Below, piece after piece: positions 39,301-54,300 of a stretch of DNA of 64,000 nt (positions within the stretch are counted from its first letter, which is position 1; every line of letters begins with the position of its first letter). Source of the DNA: Anolis sagrei (lineage: Eukaryota > Chordata > Lepidosauria > Squamata > Anolidae); contig NC_090022.1 of NCBI RefSeq assembly GCF_037176765.1, positions 49,787,209 to 49,851,208 of the forward strand, given 5' to 3'. Position numbers and translations under genes: made by a program. Under the pieces are notes generated by a model. That model saw only the letters and a list, made by a program, of their open reading frames with translations. It was not told where the DNA came from and did no database searches.

Positions 39301-42300
39301 CTGAAGGGATTCGGGGCGGCTTACAAAGGGACAACCCCAGAAAACACAGAATTAAAATGTAATGCAATAAAATAAAACAAAACAAAACCCAATTGAAACA
39401 TGTCATAATAAAACATAACATCATAAAAACATTACAATGGGAGCAATAAAAGGGATGAGTTCAGAGGGCTCTGAGTTTCTGCAAAATTCCTAGATAGAGC
39501 TAAGGGAAAGTGCAAAAATTCAGAGTAATGTCCTTGCGCTTTATAATGTCAGGATTGTAGAGCGGAGGACCATGCTAAAGTGCCGGAAATTAGGTATTAA
39601 AGGGCCAATTCTTTGGAACAGCCTAATCAAAGGCCATGTTTTTAGGTTCTTGCGGAAGGAGGACAGGGTAGGTGACAGTCTGATCTCCCTAGGAAGAGAG
39701 TTCCAGGCCCCAGGGGCCACCACCGAAAAGGCCCTCTCCCTTGTCCCCACCAACCGCACTTGACACGCAGGTGGAAGTGAGAGGAGAGCCTCCCCGGATG
39801 ATCTTAAGGCTCGTGTTGGTTCATAGCGGAAGATGTGACTGCAAAGATAGGCAGGTCCCGAACCATTTAGGGTTTTGTAGGTAATCACCTACACCTTGAA
39901 TTGGGACTGGAAACTCATTGGCAGCCAGTGGAGCTGTTTAAACAGGGGGGTTGACAGCTCCCTGTAACTTGCTCCAGTTAGTAATAATAAATAAATCATT
40001 GTACTGATTTAAAACATAAAAATATACTCTGGGGATTAGATTCTGAAGTGGGGATGGCAATCATCCTTACATTAGGTACAGAACTTTTTAAAAGTTTTCT
40101 ACTTGTGTCCCCTTTCTGCCCGAGAAATTGCTACATGACCCCAGGTATATAGATATATAAAATATATATAAAATAAAATATTATTATTTCTTTCTTACTG
40201 ACAGTAAATCAGCATTTGGAATGCTTGCTAAATGGTCGGATTTTCCTTTCTGTGGAACGCAACAGGATTCCACTGTAATGTCATTAGCAGATTTGTGGTA
40301 ATTGGGCAGTGTTTAGAAAACTTTTACTGTTGCCAATTTTTTTGCGACCTCAGCATTGAGCTAACAGGACCCCATTTGTGAACAGGACCTATAGTTTAAG
40401 AAGTGGTGATTTGGAATATCACAGCAGAAAAGTGTCTGAAATTCAGATACTGGAAGGAAATGTCAAGGTTTTGGTCTCTGATATCCTTTCAGGCTAAACA
40501 GGATTGCTGGCAGGATTGCTGTGAGCCAGAACATTGCATTGAGTTGTTTAGAGAAACAATAGGCTACAAACGTTGTTTGAAATAATTTTTCTCTGTATCT
40601 GAATGGGGTTTTTTGTGGGCGACAGCATTCGAGGCCTCTGTTTCCTTTGTGGGATCATATCCTTTGGAAACAGGAACTGTTCTCCAGCTAAAACTTTTCA
40701 CTTCCCTGTCCAACCTTGAGCGGATCTGTGCCTGTGCCACTCTTCTTTTCAGTAGGGTTTCCTCTGGGGAAGTTGAATAAAGAATTACCACTTTTTCCTT
40801 GAGGTATTGCAGCTGTTCTGCTTTTGTTGCATAAGTAGTTTCAGATTTATGGTGACCTTATGGCAACCCTAAAACAAGGTTTTCTGTGGCTAAGAGTGTG
40901 CACCCTGCCCAAGGTCTCCCAGTAGGTTTTCATGGTTAAATTGTGATTTGAACCCTGTTCTCTAGGATGGTAGTCCAATACTCAACTCTCTATCCCATGA
41001 TGGCTTATCTAAAGCATTCATGAAAAGTGTCAGATGAAGAAAAACTTTATAAAATGTGTCAGTGGGGAGATCCCATCCTGAATAACATTCCTCACCATCT
41101 GGATGAGTAGGAAACACGTTTAGCCACTGTAAGCACATTAGAAAAGGAATTATATATAACCAATGTTTGTGTGTATTGGTTTCATTTCTGCAGGGAGGTC
41201 AATCCCACTTGCCCATGATTCTGTGAAGCCCCCTCAACAAGGGAAGCCATCACTATATCCAAACGGCAACAAACATAAAGGGCTACCAAATGAGCCTGAA
41301 GGACAAGCATCACTATATCCAGGTAGAGTAAAAACAGCATTGAAATAGAAGTCCTTATGCTTTGATTAAATTGTAAGGGAAGTGGTGCTCAACCAGTATG
41401 AAAACCACATTTGTATTTGGTGCACAAATGTCTTTATGTCAGCAGGAGTGCCATTTGGTAATGCCTTCTTTCAATAAGGCTTTTGTGGTGTGCTTATGCC
41501 GCCTCTGCATTTTATTTGGAGCAAATAAAACAAGTGCAGTGAATTGAGGTAATACTCTAAAAGTGAGGGCTGAGAGGAGCCATGATGGCCATGTATAAAT
41601 ATATGAGGGGAAGTCATAGAGGGGAGGGAGCAAGCAATGGAACAATGGCTTCAAACTACAGGAAAGGAGATTCCGCCTGAACATGAGGATATACTTCCTG
41701 ACAGTGAGAGCTGTTCAGCACTGGAACTCTCTGCCCTGGAGTGTGGTGAAGGCTCCTTCTTTGGAGGCTTTTAAGCAGAGGCTGAATGACCATCTGTCGG
41801 TGGTGCTTTGAATGTGATTTTACTGCTTCTTGGCAGTGGGTTGGACTGGATGGCCCATGAGGTCTCTTCCAACGCGATGATTCTCTACAAATCTCTAGGC
41901 TGCACCAGAAGTTGACCAGAGAATCATGCTGGAAGACCTACAAGTAAATGCCTGAAGAAGGCATTGGAATAATGAACTTTCAGCCACAATGGTTCCAGAG
42001 ACACTCGCTGGAACACCCCAGCAAGCAAGAGTCCAAAAGTGGCAGGCTCAAACCCAGAATCTCAACCAATGGCTGATACCAAATGAGAGACTGCCCCCTG
42101 GGCACACAGAAGACTGGGCGACTTGGAAGGCACTGAACAGACTGCGCTCTGGCACCACGAGATGCAGAGCCAACCTCAAGAAATGGGGCCACAAAGTGGA
42201 ATCCACGACATGCGAGTGTGGAGAAGACCAAACCACTGACCACCTGCTGCAATGCACCCTGAGCCCTGCCACATGCACGATGGAGGACCTTCTTGCAGCA

Positions 42301-45300
42301 ACACCAGAAGCACTCCAAGTGGCCAGATACTGGTCAAAGGACATTTAATCAACTACCAAACTTGCAAATTTTGTGTTTTGTCTGTTTGTTTGTTTGTTTT
42401 GTTAGAAATGTAATACAATTAACTGGTTGCCCTGACACGACAAATAAAATAAAAAGCCACAATGGTCTCCTCCAAACATAGTGATTGCTCACTGGAGGAG
42501 AGCAGAAGGGACAAAGAGGACCTTCCAGCAACAAGGACAGAGCTGGGTTCTCCTACATGCCCCCTTCCTCCTCTCTGTTCTCAAGGCAGCAGCCATGTTT
42601 GGAAGAGAAAGTTGTGGCTGATTCATTCAATCATTATTAAGGTCTTTTGTGGCGGAAAGCTTGCATTCAAAAAGTAAAGGAGGGACAGGTATGTTCTTCT
42701 CGCTTGATGGAACGTTACAGTGACATAATAGTACCATAAGAGAGGGCCGTCTATAAATAAAGTGTTACATTATTATAATAATAATATTTAAAACCCTTTA
42801 TTTATAGACTGCCCTATCTCTCTGAAAGGATTCGGGTTGGTTTCCAACACATATGGCAAACATTCAATGCCAACAAAGAGACATGTAACAGATTACATCA
42901 AAACATACCATATCAAAGAAAATAGAACAGCCATTATAATAAGCTTAATACCAAATAGAAATTAACCAAATTAATAAAAGTGGACAATCCTAACAGACAT
43001 AATCACATAATATGAATTTAAACAGAATAAGAATTTAAAACAACTAAAACCTTATTAAGAGATAAAATGGTCCTTGTCTCACTTGAAGATCCATTAAGCA
43101 TTAAACTTATAGTAGCCCTGTCTTGGATCCAGCTTAGCAACTTCTGTGTTCTCTGAACATCTGTTTTCCATGGGGCACATATTTTCAGAATAAAACAGTA
43201 TTTGCTGTGAGCCCTTCAGGCTTGAAGATAGAGCTTGCCCTTTAAATGAATTCCATGTTGTCACTTGCAGATCCTGTTTTAAAAGCAGACGGAAACATTC
43301 ATCCTTTATCTCCACCACCAGCTTCCATGGACCTTCCTCGTTCATTGCATTCGATTCCACCAGATTTATCAAATAGAAAGGTAAAGTGATTATGGCAGGA
43401 AAAGGACCTACCGGTATTCATAGCATCTCTGTATTCCTTTGTAATATAAAATTATGATTGCATTGTGATCTAAGTCCAATTGTCATCCCTAAGAAGAATA
43501 GTTTAATGTAATCAATAGGTGCTTTGTAAATCAACACTTTTGTAAGTTGCATTGATTCAATGGGTCTACTCTAGTTGGCATGTATGTTTTGCAAACATCT
43601 TGTATTCTCAGATTCTAATGTATATTATGGGAAAGCCGGACTCATGAATCTACTCTTGTATCATGCTTCCTTGGATAAAACTGAATGCTTTGAACTATTT
43701 TCTTTCTGAGTCAATGTAAAAAAAGAACCAGAGTCATATAATCCATCACATTATGCAGCTAGCTATACCCCATACCACAGATTTACCAATATCATTTAGC
43801 AAATCAATATCATTTAGAACGTTATCAGTCAGTTGACTGTATAAGAAGTGATCTTAACAAGGAACATGATAAAGCATGTTTGATAATCCCAGGTTCATCC
43901 ATCTTTCAATACAAGAATGGTGATTGCTGGGCTTTGTCAGCCTGAGGTGGAGAAGCAAATGGGCCTCCTTTTTCAAATCATTGTGCTTTGTATCAGTGGT
44001 GAACAATTGATTTAATTATTTCAGCAAAAAGGTCCTAAAGCACCTCTGTCTCTCCCTGGCATAAAATAATTACAGTTGCAGTAACTAACAGTGTGTTGCC
44101 TTTGACTATTTTGATTAATTGTGGAGACAGCTTTGCAAGAGGGAAAGCCCCAGTCTTCTGGTGTAGATCCATCAATATTGGCTCTGTGAAATACTTTACA
44201 TTTCCATAACATTATGAAAAGTTGCATTTGATAAAGAATGCCCCCCTCCTGCCCCCACTCCCAGGGCAGCAGTTAAAACAGAGTAAAGTAAAAGACCCGG
44301 CAGTTTAATGCAGAGGACCATAAATGATGTGGAATGTGGAAATTTGCATTGTTTCCTGTAAGGTTCTTAAGCACCTTTTCACAACTCTTTCTTCAGTAAA
44401 CCACAAAAAATAATCTGACAGGGTTTACTGGCAAGGAGGGATGCAGGTCATTTCCTCCAAGGGGCAAAATGAAGAGCTGAGCACAAAAGGTAGCTGTCAT
44501 TAAGCTGCTAACCATATTTATTTTTCCATGCCTCACCCACATCTCTGATCAACATGTTTTTCTGATTTATTGCATCACATTACTAGCACTTTAGGAGATG
44601 CCACTGAGATCAAAGCTCATGACCTCATTTAAAATTATTGCTCTTCTAACTATTGACTTCTCTTAAAGGCACTGTTGACTGGAGATAGTGAAGGTCTTTG
44701 CAAACCTTCTCTATGAGAGAGTATTAGTGCCTCACCAAACTATAGACCAGGGGTCCTCAAACTAAGGCCCGGGGTCCGGATACGGCCCTCCAAAGTCATT
44801 TGCCCGGCCCTTGCTCAGGGTCAACCTAAGTTTGAAATAACTTGAAAGCACACAACAACAACCATTCTGTCTCATCAGCCGAAAGCAGGCCCACACTTCC
44901 CATTGAAATACTAATAAGTTTATATTTGTTAAAATTATTCATTTTATTTATTGTATTGTTTTTATGTGTTTTTTGCACTATAAATAAGAAATGTGCAGTG
45001 TGCATAGGAATTCATTCATGTTTTTTTTCAAATTATAATCTGGCCCTCCAACAGTTTGAGAGACTGTGACTTGGCCCTCTGTTTAAAAAGTTTGAGGACC
45101 CCTCCTATAGACCCCATGATTCTATAGCATTCAGCTATGGCAGTTAAAGTGGCATCAAACTACATTAATTCTACAGTGTAGATGCACCCTTAGTCTAGTT
45201 CCCCTAGTTTTTTCTAGTTTTTTTCCTTCCAAATAACATTGGGCAGCACTGGCATTTCCATACCAGAAGATTTGAAAGAGCTCTTATGAAAGCACTAGCC

Positions 45301-48300
45301 AAGATCCTGAAGTGCTAAGCTATATCCTTGAGTGTCATGTTCCAGGACTCTCATCCAATAACCAAACAAACCCAAGGTATGCCAAACCCTATTTTACTTA
45401 GGCAAAGTACCGAGTCTTTCCAAGGTCTGACTAACCGAACAGAAATGCAGCACATGGCTGAGATAATACAAAGTCCCAAGTTACACAGGCACAATCACTA
45501 GTCAGGGTTCCAAAATAATTCTAGATGAATAGATTCAATCAAGGAAGAGTCTTGAGCCTGCAAGACCTGGACAGGGCTACTGATGCCAGAGTGACATGGA
45601 GATCTCTCATTCATAGGGACACTATAAATTGGTCAACTTGAGAGCAATTAACAGTCTCTTTATTTATCAAATAACTGGCATGCTAGTTGATAAATAAATA
45701 TGTGCACCAGCAACAATTGTACACAATTCTCTATCCTCCAAGGTGAATGTATTAGCCTAGGTTAGGTTACTGTCCCATTCAGCTTAGTTTTGTCTCAGTA
45801 AAACTTTCCAAAATTCCAGGCAAATTGGTTTTTTTAGTTGTATAACTAAAAGAGAGCCACGTCCACTGTTTTAATGTGGTGAGATGTATTCCACACTGGG
45901 CATGTGGAACCCTGAAATGTCTTTTCTTTTTAATCTGTAGTTCTGCAGTGTTTCTGTTCCTCAGGAGGAAATCACTCCTCATCTTCCTAAGAGCGAAAGC
46001 TTGCTGTGGAGCCCAAGTGAAGTGGAAATTGCTACCAATGGCTTCAGTAAGGAAAACCAAATTAGCGAAGGCATTTTTGCTGTCACCTACAAAGGTTGGA
46101 GGGACAATGCACTATATGTGGTGAAAAAGCTAAAAGAGGCAAGTATACTTTCTAATTATTTCTTATTTCCATATTGTATAAATTAGAAAATATATTGCAT
46201 AAATTATAAATTATAATTTCCATATTCTGTAAAATTCTTTTAAAAAACTAAAAAATGATACAATTTAGCCTGCAGAAGAGAAGGATGAGAGGAGACATTA
46301 TGGTCATGTATAAATATGTGAGGGGAAGTCATAGAGAGGAGGGAGCAAGCTTGTTGGCTGCTGCCCTGGAGACTAGGAAGCAGATGAATGGCTTCAAACT
46401 ACAGGAGATTCCACCTGAAGAGGAAGAACTGTGAGGGCTGTTCAGCAGTGGAACTCTCTGCCCCGGAGTGTGGTGGAGGCTCCTTCTATGGAGGCTTTTA
46501 AACTATCGGGGTGCTTTGAATGCAATCTTCCTGCTTCTTGGCAGGGGGTTGGACTGGATGGCCCATGAAGTCTCTTCCAATTCTATGATTCTATGATTTT
46601 AAATAATTAAGGCAGAGAATTTTCATACATTACAGGTCATGCAGAACAGAACTGTTTGGTTGTCCATTCCAAACAGTTCATCAATTATGAGATATACTTT
46701 CACTCATTTTAATGAAACTATTAAATTAGAAAAATTGGGAGATGCTGTTTAGAAACAAGAGTGTCACTGAATTCCGTCTGTTGATCATTGATATTATGTA
46801 TTTAGTAGACCATTTTTAGGAAGATTTTCCAAATTGAAGAATTAGGTTGATGGGATGACTCTCTGTATGCACTAGGCATAATGAAGCTCATACCGTGGTC
46901 TAGTTTACTTGATTTCACATTTGCATTTCTCCATACTCCCTAATTTTCTAGCCCTTTGGAGCACCTTTTCAGGGGGCATGTGGTGCACCTCCCCTTTGTG
47001 GTTTATTTATTTATTTGTTTACAGTATTTATATTCAGAGCAAATCACAGAACACATATACGGCAAACATTCAGTGCCATTGTGCACTGAGAAGACAGACA
47101 ACTGTACATAGATAGAGGTATATAGAGGCTTCCCCATCTGCGGCATCAAATTGCCAGCATTTTTCTGGCATTTCCTTATGGGTGCTTAAATACCTCCCCA
47201 CTTAAAGCAGTACCTATTTATCTACTCACATTACTGTTTTCAAAACTGCTAGGTAGGCAGAAGCTGGGCTAAAGGCCAGGAGCTCACCCCGACCTGGGCT
47301 TCAAACTGTCAACCTTTAGTTGGCAAGATTTACTGCAGCTGACATTTCAATTGAAAGAAGCACGTAATTGGATGTTAACTACATCGTTAGAACATCGCTA
47401 CCCCAAACCAGTAAGGAAATCTAAAACAGAGAGATAATTAAAATCTAAAAAAGAGAGAATTAAAAACACTCTCAGGCAAAAAAGAAAGAAAAAGTCTCAG
47501 AAGAGCACATTTTTCAGAAAACGTATAGAAATAAATGTGCAAGGCACAGTACATGAAGAGGTGGAGATTTCTTGCAAGTTAGTTTGTAATCAATAGAAAG
47601 CCTTGTAAATTAATGTACTAATTAATATCCCATCGTTTCTTGTTTATCCTTTTCAGCACAATTTTAAAATAAATGATAGACTCTTAATTTTTTGCTTAAT
47701 GAAAATACCCAGTAGAATATTAGAAAAAGGTATGGATGTATTGATTACACTCTTGGGACAGGAAATAAATATATTATTTTATTATATATTGTGCCAGGAT
47801 CAGACAGAAAGATTTTTTCGCACAGAAGTTCAGATCTGCTTTCGGTGAGTAACTGTGTAAAATTTGACAATGGGAGAGGGATCCATGTTGATAGTTTTAA
47901 TTTCATTTCTATAACTCTCCTGTAACTCTTTTGTGCCACTCAGTTATTGTACTATGATTCCACTTAAACTTATATCATTCTATCTATGAAATCCTACAGT
48001 TTGTGGTTGAGGAAAGGGAGTAATTAGAATTCTGGATCATAATTCTGAGGTCACATCAAGTCACAAATCCGAATATTACATAGGTTGCAACAATCGCAAT
48101 TGGAGGGGGTTTATAGTGTAATAATTGTGCAATGTGGAAGGGCTCCTTAGCATTTTAAATTGCCATCTTAGCAGAAGTTCCATTAGTCAGTGGACTTTGA
48201 CATTCCCGCTGCGTCTTGTGCAGGTAGAAAGCATAACGCTACCTAGTAAGTGGATGGAGAATATTTTAGCATTCAAAATATATGTAACCCAAGTGCAAAA

Positions 48301-51300
48301 TTACATTGCACCAATCTAGAAGTTATGCTTATCTTGAAAACTCTTACTGTATATTCAAAAAGAAAGCTGAGTCAGACTGTTATGTAATTCCTACTTGGCT
48401 CTTCTTGCAGAGAATGAGCACTTCAAACTGGCTGTTTGTCTGTTGTTATTTGTGTACCAGAAATGTGGGTTTTTTCTCTCCAAACAAGGCAGAGCCATAA
48501 ATAATGATTTGTCAAGGGCCAGGTGTGTTTGCCCTACAGCAAAATACAACACTGAAAATCCACAGAACATAGATACCTTTACTGGGCCAAACAAAATGCA
48601 CATGGTACATTATGCATGTTTTTGAAGCTCCACTGACTTCTTCATCAAATAAAAGTGTTAAAAAACACTGGAGAAGAAAGAAAATGACAATGTTAGAATA
48701 AGACCCCTACATTTTGTTAAGATGTTGTGTTGTTGTCAGTGGAAGTGGTCTGGAGGTGCAGACAGAGGTCATTAGCCATCTGAGCACTGGAAGACAATAG
48801 GAGCCGCAGTGGCATAATGGGTTAAACCCTTGTGCTGGCTGAACTGCTGATCCGAAGGTCGGCAGTTTGAATCCATGAGATGGGGTGAGCTCCTGTCTGT
48901 CAGCTCCAACTTCCCATGTGAAGACATGAGAGAAGCCTCCCACAGGATGGTAAAGAACATCCAGGCGTCCCCTGGGCAACATCCCTGCAGACAGCCAATT
49001 CTCTCACACCCAAAGCGACTTGCAGTTTCTCAAGAAAAAAGAAAAAGAAAAACTGGAGGACAATCATAAAATCCAAGCAGTAAAATTTCAGCTTCATTCA
49101 GCAACAGAAAAAATCATTTCCCTGGATCTCAATGGAATCAAGCCTAGATTTCAAGGAAAATTACTTTTTCTGTTGCTAACAGTCCAATAAATATATTGCT
49201 ATTTTTTGGATTGTGAAAGTTAAATCATGATTTGTTTTGGACTTATGATTATAGTTTATCCAGCATGGGAAATTTGTGTGGAACCTTAATTTTATATCCA
49301 GTCAATCCCGTTGTTTCTTGTTTCTTTCACTCCACTAATGAAACTCATAAGCTTCACATTTCAAATTGTGATTTATTGCAAAAATATACATTGACCCAGC
49401 TTTTCTGTTGTAAAATGTTTACGATCAATGTTGTACAATATTTATCATTTCCTTCCTCTTTGTTATGACGTTGGCCTTAATCTAAAAGGCAATAAATACA
49501 CTAGGGTATCACTGTTCACCTAGTAAGAGACAATTTCGCAAGCAAAGGGTGTGTCCTTCCCTTCACAGCAGACAAAACGAAAATGACCATATGACTGGAT
49601 GTGAGTACAGTCTAATGAGTCACTGCTATGAACTCTATATACAACTAGCAGGCTGTTCTACCTCAGTATTAAATGTTCAAATGCCTTAGCCTGAGACTGA
49701 TCATTTAGTTTTATTTTAAATGACAAGAAATTCAATTTACTAAATAATATCTTTTCAAATATCTGTTATAGGTGTCAGCACCCTAATATCCTACAGCTGT
49801 TAGGATTCTCTGTAGAAAGTGCTTTTTCGTGCCTGATATATCCTTACATGCCAAATGGATCACTGATGGATAGACTACAGTGTCAGGTGAGCAATATGGT
49901 TGCATACTATTATATACTATGTCTGCGTACTTAGTGCATATGTGGAGCTTGTTTAAAAAAGGTACCAAATCCATCTGAACAAATTTTACAGGAATAAACA
50001 AAACACTTGCTGAGGATATGCATTCTTTTGCTATTAAATGCAATTTCCCAGGTGCTGTGCTGAAGTTTTGATAGTTTTAATCTGTACATAATGTGCTGCC
50101 ACCTATAACTCATTTTAGGTTTTTAGGGGATTTGGTATCCTTTGGAAACAAATAATAAGAATAATAATCTATATAAATAAAAATGTAATGTTTGTTTGTG
50201 GGATTTACCTAACTCAAAAACCACTGCGTGAATTGACACAAAATTGGACACAAAACACCTATCAAGCCAACGAGTGACCATCACTTATAAAAACACTGGA
50301 AAACATAGCGGAAGAGACTTAAAAAGCCACAAAAATACATTACAATGCAAGCGCATAACCACATATATACACATATACAAATATATACACATGCAAAACA
50401 CATATACACAGACTGAGCCACAGCAACACATGGCAGGAGACAGCTAGTAATAATAATATCATTTTTTTGGAAACAAATAATTATAATTATAACATTTTAT
50501 TTATATTCCACCGTTCTCCCTGAATGAACTCAGATAGGATTACAGTATATAAACAGACACAGGCAAAGATTCAGTGCCTTTTTACAATGACATACCATGA
50601 GACACAAATACGCAGACAAAGGCAAAAGCTTCTCCTTTCATTTCTGGCTGTAGAGGCGGTGCTCCTTCTCCATTTCCAAGCCGAGGAGCCTGAGTCTAGA
50701 GACACCTCCCGATCGCGTTGCCGGCATGACTGCATCAAGGGTCTTTTTACCTTTTCTCGCCTATTGATCTACTCACATTTGCATAATTTTGAACTGCTAC
50801 ATTGGCAGCAGCTTTGGGCTAACAGTGGGAGCTCGCCCCATCCCGTGGATTTGAACTGCCAACTTCCAGGTTAGCAGTTCAGCAGCACAAAGTTTTAACC
50901 CATTCCACATATGTGTGTTGACCTGAACAAAGAGAAAGCATTCTAAGTAAACTAAAATGGTGAACCTGGAGACTTCTAAAACAGAAACTGTGCTAACCTT
51001 AATCAGCACAATCAGTTGTTTCAACAGCAGAGCCAGCTTGGTGTAAGGCACACATATCAAACAAAAAGTCCATGGGCCAAATCTAACCCTCTGCGTCATT
51101 GTATGTCGTCCGTAGCACTTCCCATACCAAGGCAACATAGTTAATTTAATACCGGCCCTTTGAAGGCAAACATAAGGCTGGTGTGACCCTCAGTGAGAAT
51201 GGGTTTGGCCCTCAGTGTAGTGGTTTGAGTGCTAGTTATGTGCCCCTTCCAGAAACAACTCTGCTGCGATGGCTGAGAGTCTTAGAAGTTGAAGTCTTAG

Positions 51301-54300
51301 AGATTAAAGACCCTAGCAAGAGGAAGTAAAACTACATTCTTCCTTCCTCCCAGCAAGAACTCTCATACCTTAGTGTGCAAAGTTCCCCTTTTTGGCTTTT
51401 AAAAAACCAATAATCTTTGAGATGGAGTAGGTTGTTGAATGAATAATATTATGATAAATGGACAAACTCCTGTTTCCAAACCTTCAAGCAGAATTCATAG
51501 TCTTTTGGAAACCAGGCTGGAGAGGCATCTTGTTTATCCTTCTTTCCTTATATGTACATCTTTCCGGGTTTTGGCATGTAAGTAGAACAGGACTGGAAAA
51601 AAAAACACATTCAAATGTTTTTCTGTAGCAGGTTGTGAAAAGTCTCCAGATGTCATGCATATGCAAGCGTTTTCTGCCTCAAGATGGGCCAGTCAAGAAG
51701 AATGTTTGGCTTTTTCACTTCTAATTTTGTTTAGAGAGTATGAGCCTGAATTCAAAGAAATATTAATTTTGTTGTGCCAGTTTTCAAAGAGATTGCTGTT
51801 GCAGCATAAAAAGGATTCCTATCCCCCACCCATTAAGACTAATTTAGGACAACTTTTACTTGTGTATTTTTGGGTTTTTTTTAAAGTTTGTCATAGGGTA
51901 TTTAAACCTGCTGATTGCTGGGGGAAATGTTTTTGTGTTTTTAATCCCAAAAATCTCAATAATCAAGCCTTTGAATATACAATGTACTGTAACTTCCTAA
52001 AGCCTGGGTGTGAAACACATATCATGCCTAATGGATACATCTATTCTGAATAAAGAAATATAACCTTCCAGAAATAACAATAATTTATTTTTGTAATTAC
52101 TTCTAATTTTTATTACTTTTATAACAAAAATAAAAGGTAAACGTAAAGGTTTTCCCTGACTTTAAGTCTAGGCGTGTCCGACTCAGGGCCGTGGGAGGGG
52201 GGACTTATCTCCATTTCTAAGCCAAAGAGCCGGTGCACTTTTTAAAGGAGAGATGTTATTTGTTTCCTGTGAATTATTTGGTTCTTGATTTGAACCAACG
52301 CCACAGTTCATTCGATAGGAAATTCCATCTAATGGAGACTTGTGTTATTAACATTTTCATACAATTTTTATGTTTTCAAAGAATTTCTCTTTTTCTTTTA
52401 TTGCAGGGAGGTTCTGAATCATTAACATGGGAGCAACGCATCAACATATCTTTAGGACTTATTCAAGCCGTTCAACATTTACATAGGCTTGGAATTCTTC
52501 ATGGGAATGTGAAAAGGTGCAAAACTTACTTAAGATATCGACTTCTTGTTCTTTATGCCATTATAACCTTTATTTTGGGGGGAAAACAATTCAAATGCTG
52601 GAGTTAATTCTTTGTGCTCCATCAAAATAACCTGAGACAACAATTTCTTTTCAGTTCACTATCAATCTTGTTGTTTTTGTTGTGGTGTGCCTTCAAGTCA
52701 TTTCCACCTTATGGTGACCCTAAGGAAAACCTATGCGTGGGATTTTCTGGGGTTGAGAGAGTACAACTCACTCAAAAATCACTCAGTGAGTTTCCATGGC
52801 TGAAGAGTGTGGCCAAACTGCAGCTCCTAGGATGTCATAACACTGGACCATTGAACCATGGCAATTAAAGTACTGCCAAACAACACTACTTTAGATGTGG
52901 CCCCTTCTATACTGCCATGTAATCCAGTATGTGATCCCGGATTGCCTGCTTTGAACTAAATTATGTGGCAGTGTAGATTCATATAATCCAGTTCAAATAA
53001 GATAATCTGGAATCAGATGCTGGATTATATGACAGTGTAGATCCAGCCTATGTCCCAAAATCTGATTTCATAACACTGATATTTGTGTGGTTGAGTAAAC
53101 ATTGTGTAGCAGAGAATCCACAGACAAAGCAGTGGTGATGGTGGTGAAAGTCCTTCCCAACCTACTGATTCACCTGACAAATACCCCTTCCATTCAGTTT
53201 TAGCTCATTCCCAGGAGAAGAGGGAGATGACAAGCGAGGAGTGCTTATAGGAAACAGAATTTCTTTAGCGATATCTCAGTAAATTCATGTTACTTCAGAA
53301 TAGTCATTTAAAATGTTCTTACATAATGCGTTTGTCTTAAAAAACAGAAAGACATTTGGCATTGTCAGTATATATACAATGCAGCAGTCAGGCAACATCA
53401 CCGCAATTTATGTTTTATAACTCTCCAGCGTGACAAATTTGCTAGGATTCTAATATTTGCATTGCAGAGGTTCTTATAAGTGATGTATTTTATCAACTAA
53501 AGATTTCAGGTATAATTGTGTGTTTTCTGGGCTGTATGGTCATGTTCTAGAAGCATTCTCTCCTGACGTTGTGCCTGCAATTATAGCAGGCATCCTCAGA
53601 GGTTGTGAGGTCTGTTGGAAATTAGGAAAATGGGGTTTATATATGTCCGTGGAATGTCCAGGTTAGGAGAAAGAACTCTTGTCTGTTTGAGGTAGGTGTG
53701 AAGGTAGCAATTGGCCACCTTGATTACATGCTAATCAAGGTGGCCAATTGCAACATTCACGACTGCCATAGATGCAGGCGAAATGGCCTAGCAGTTTTCA
53801 AGATCTGGCTTCTTACTTCCTGGGGAAATTATTTGTTGGGATGTGATTAGCTGGCCCTGATTGTTTCTAGTCTGGAATTCCCTGTTTTTGAGTGCTGTTT
53901 GTTATTTACTATTATGATTTTAGAGTCAATACAAATGTCTGGTTGCTCTTGACATGATAAATAAATAAAATAAAATAAAATACTGGTATGGTAGCCAGAT
54001 GCTAATCAAGGTGGCCAATTGCTACATTCACACCTACCTCAAACAGACAAGAATTCTTTCTCCCACCCTGGACATTCCACACACACACACACATATATAC
54101 ACACACAATTTTCCTAGTTTCTAACAGACCTCACAACCTCTCAGGATGCCTGCCATAGATGCAAGTGAAACATCAGGGGAGAATGCTTCCGGAAGATGGC
54201 CATAAAGCCCGGAAAACATACAACAACCCAGTGATTCCAGCCATGAAAACCTTCGACAATACATTTCAGGTATAAATTCCCTACTATTTTTTTTTCCTAA

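Noticed and set aside
41989-42348. 119-codon open frame inside IRAK2 intron 3 as an alternative exon
   Set aside because: It is the ORF2 end of LINE family J, repeated elsewhere in the window.
45300-45780. Possible old LTR-type element
   Set aside because: No paired ends, no coding remnant and no primer-binding-like site could be seen, so no call is made.
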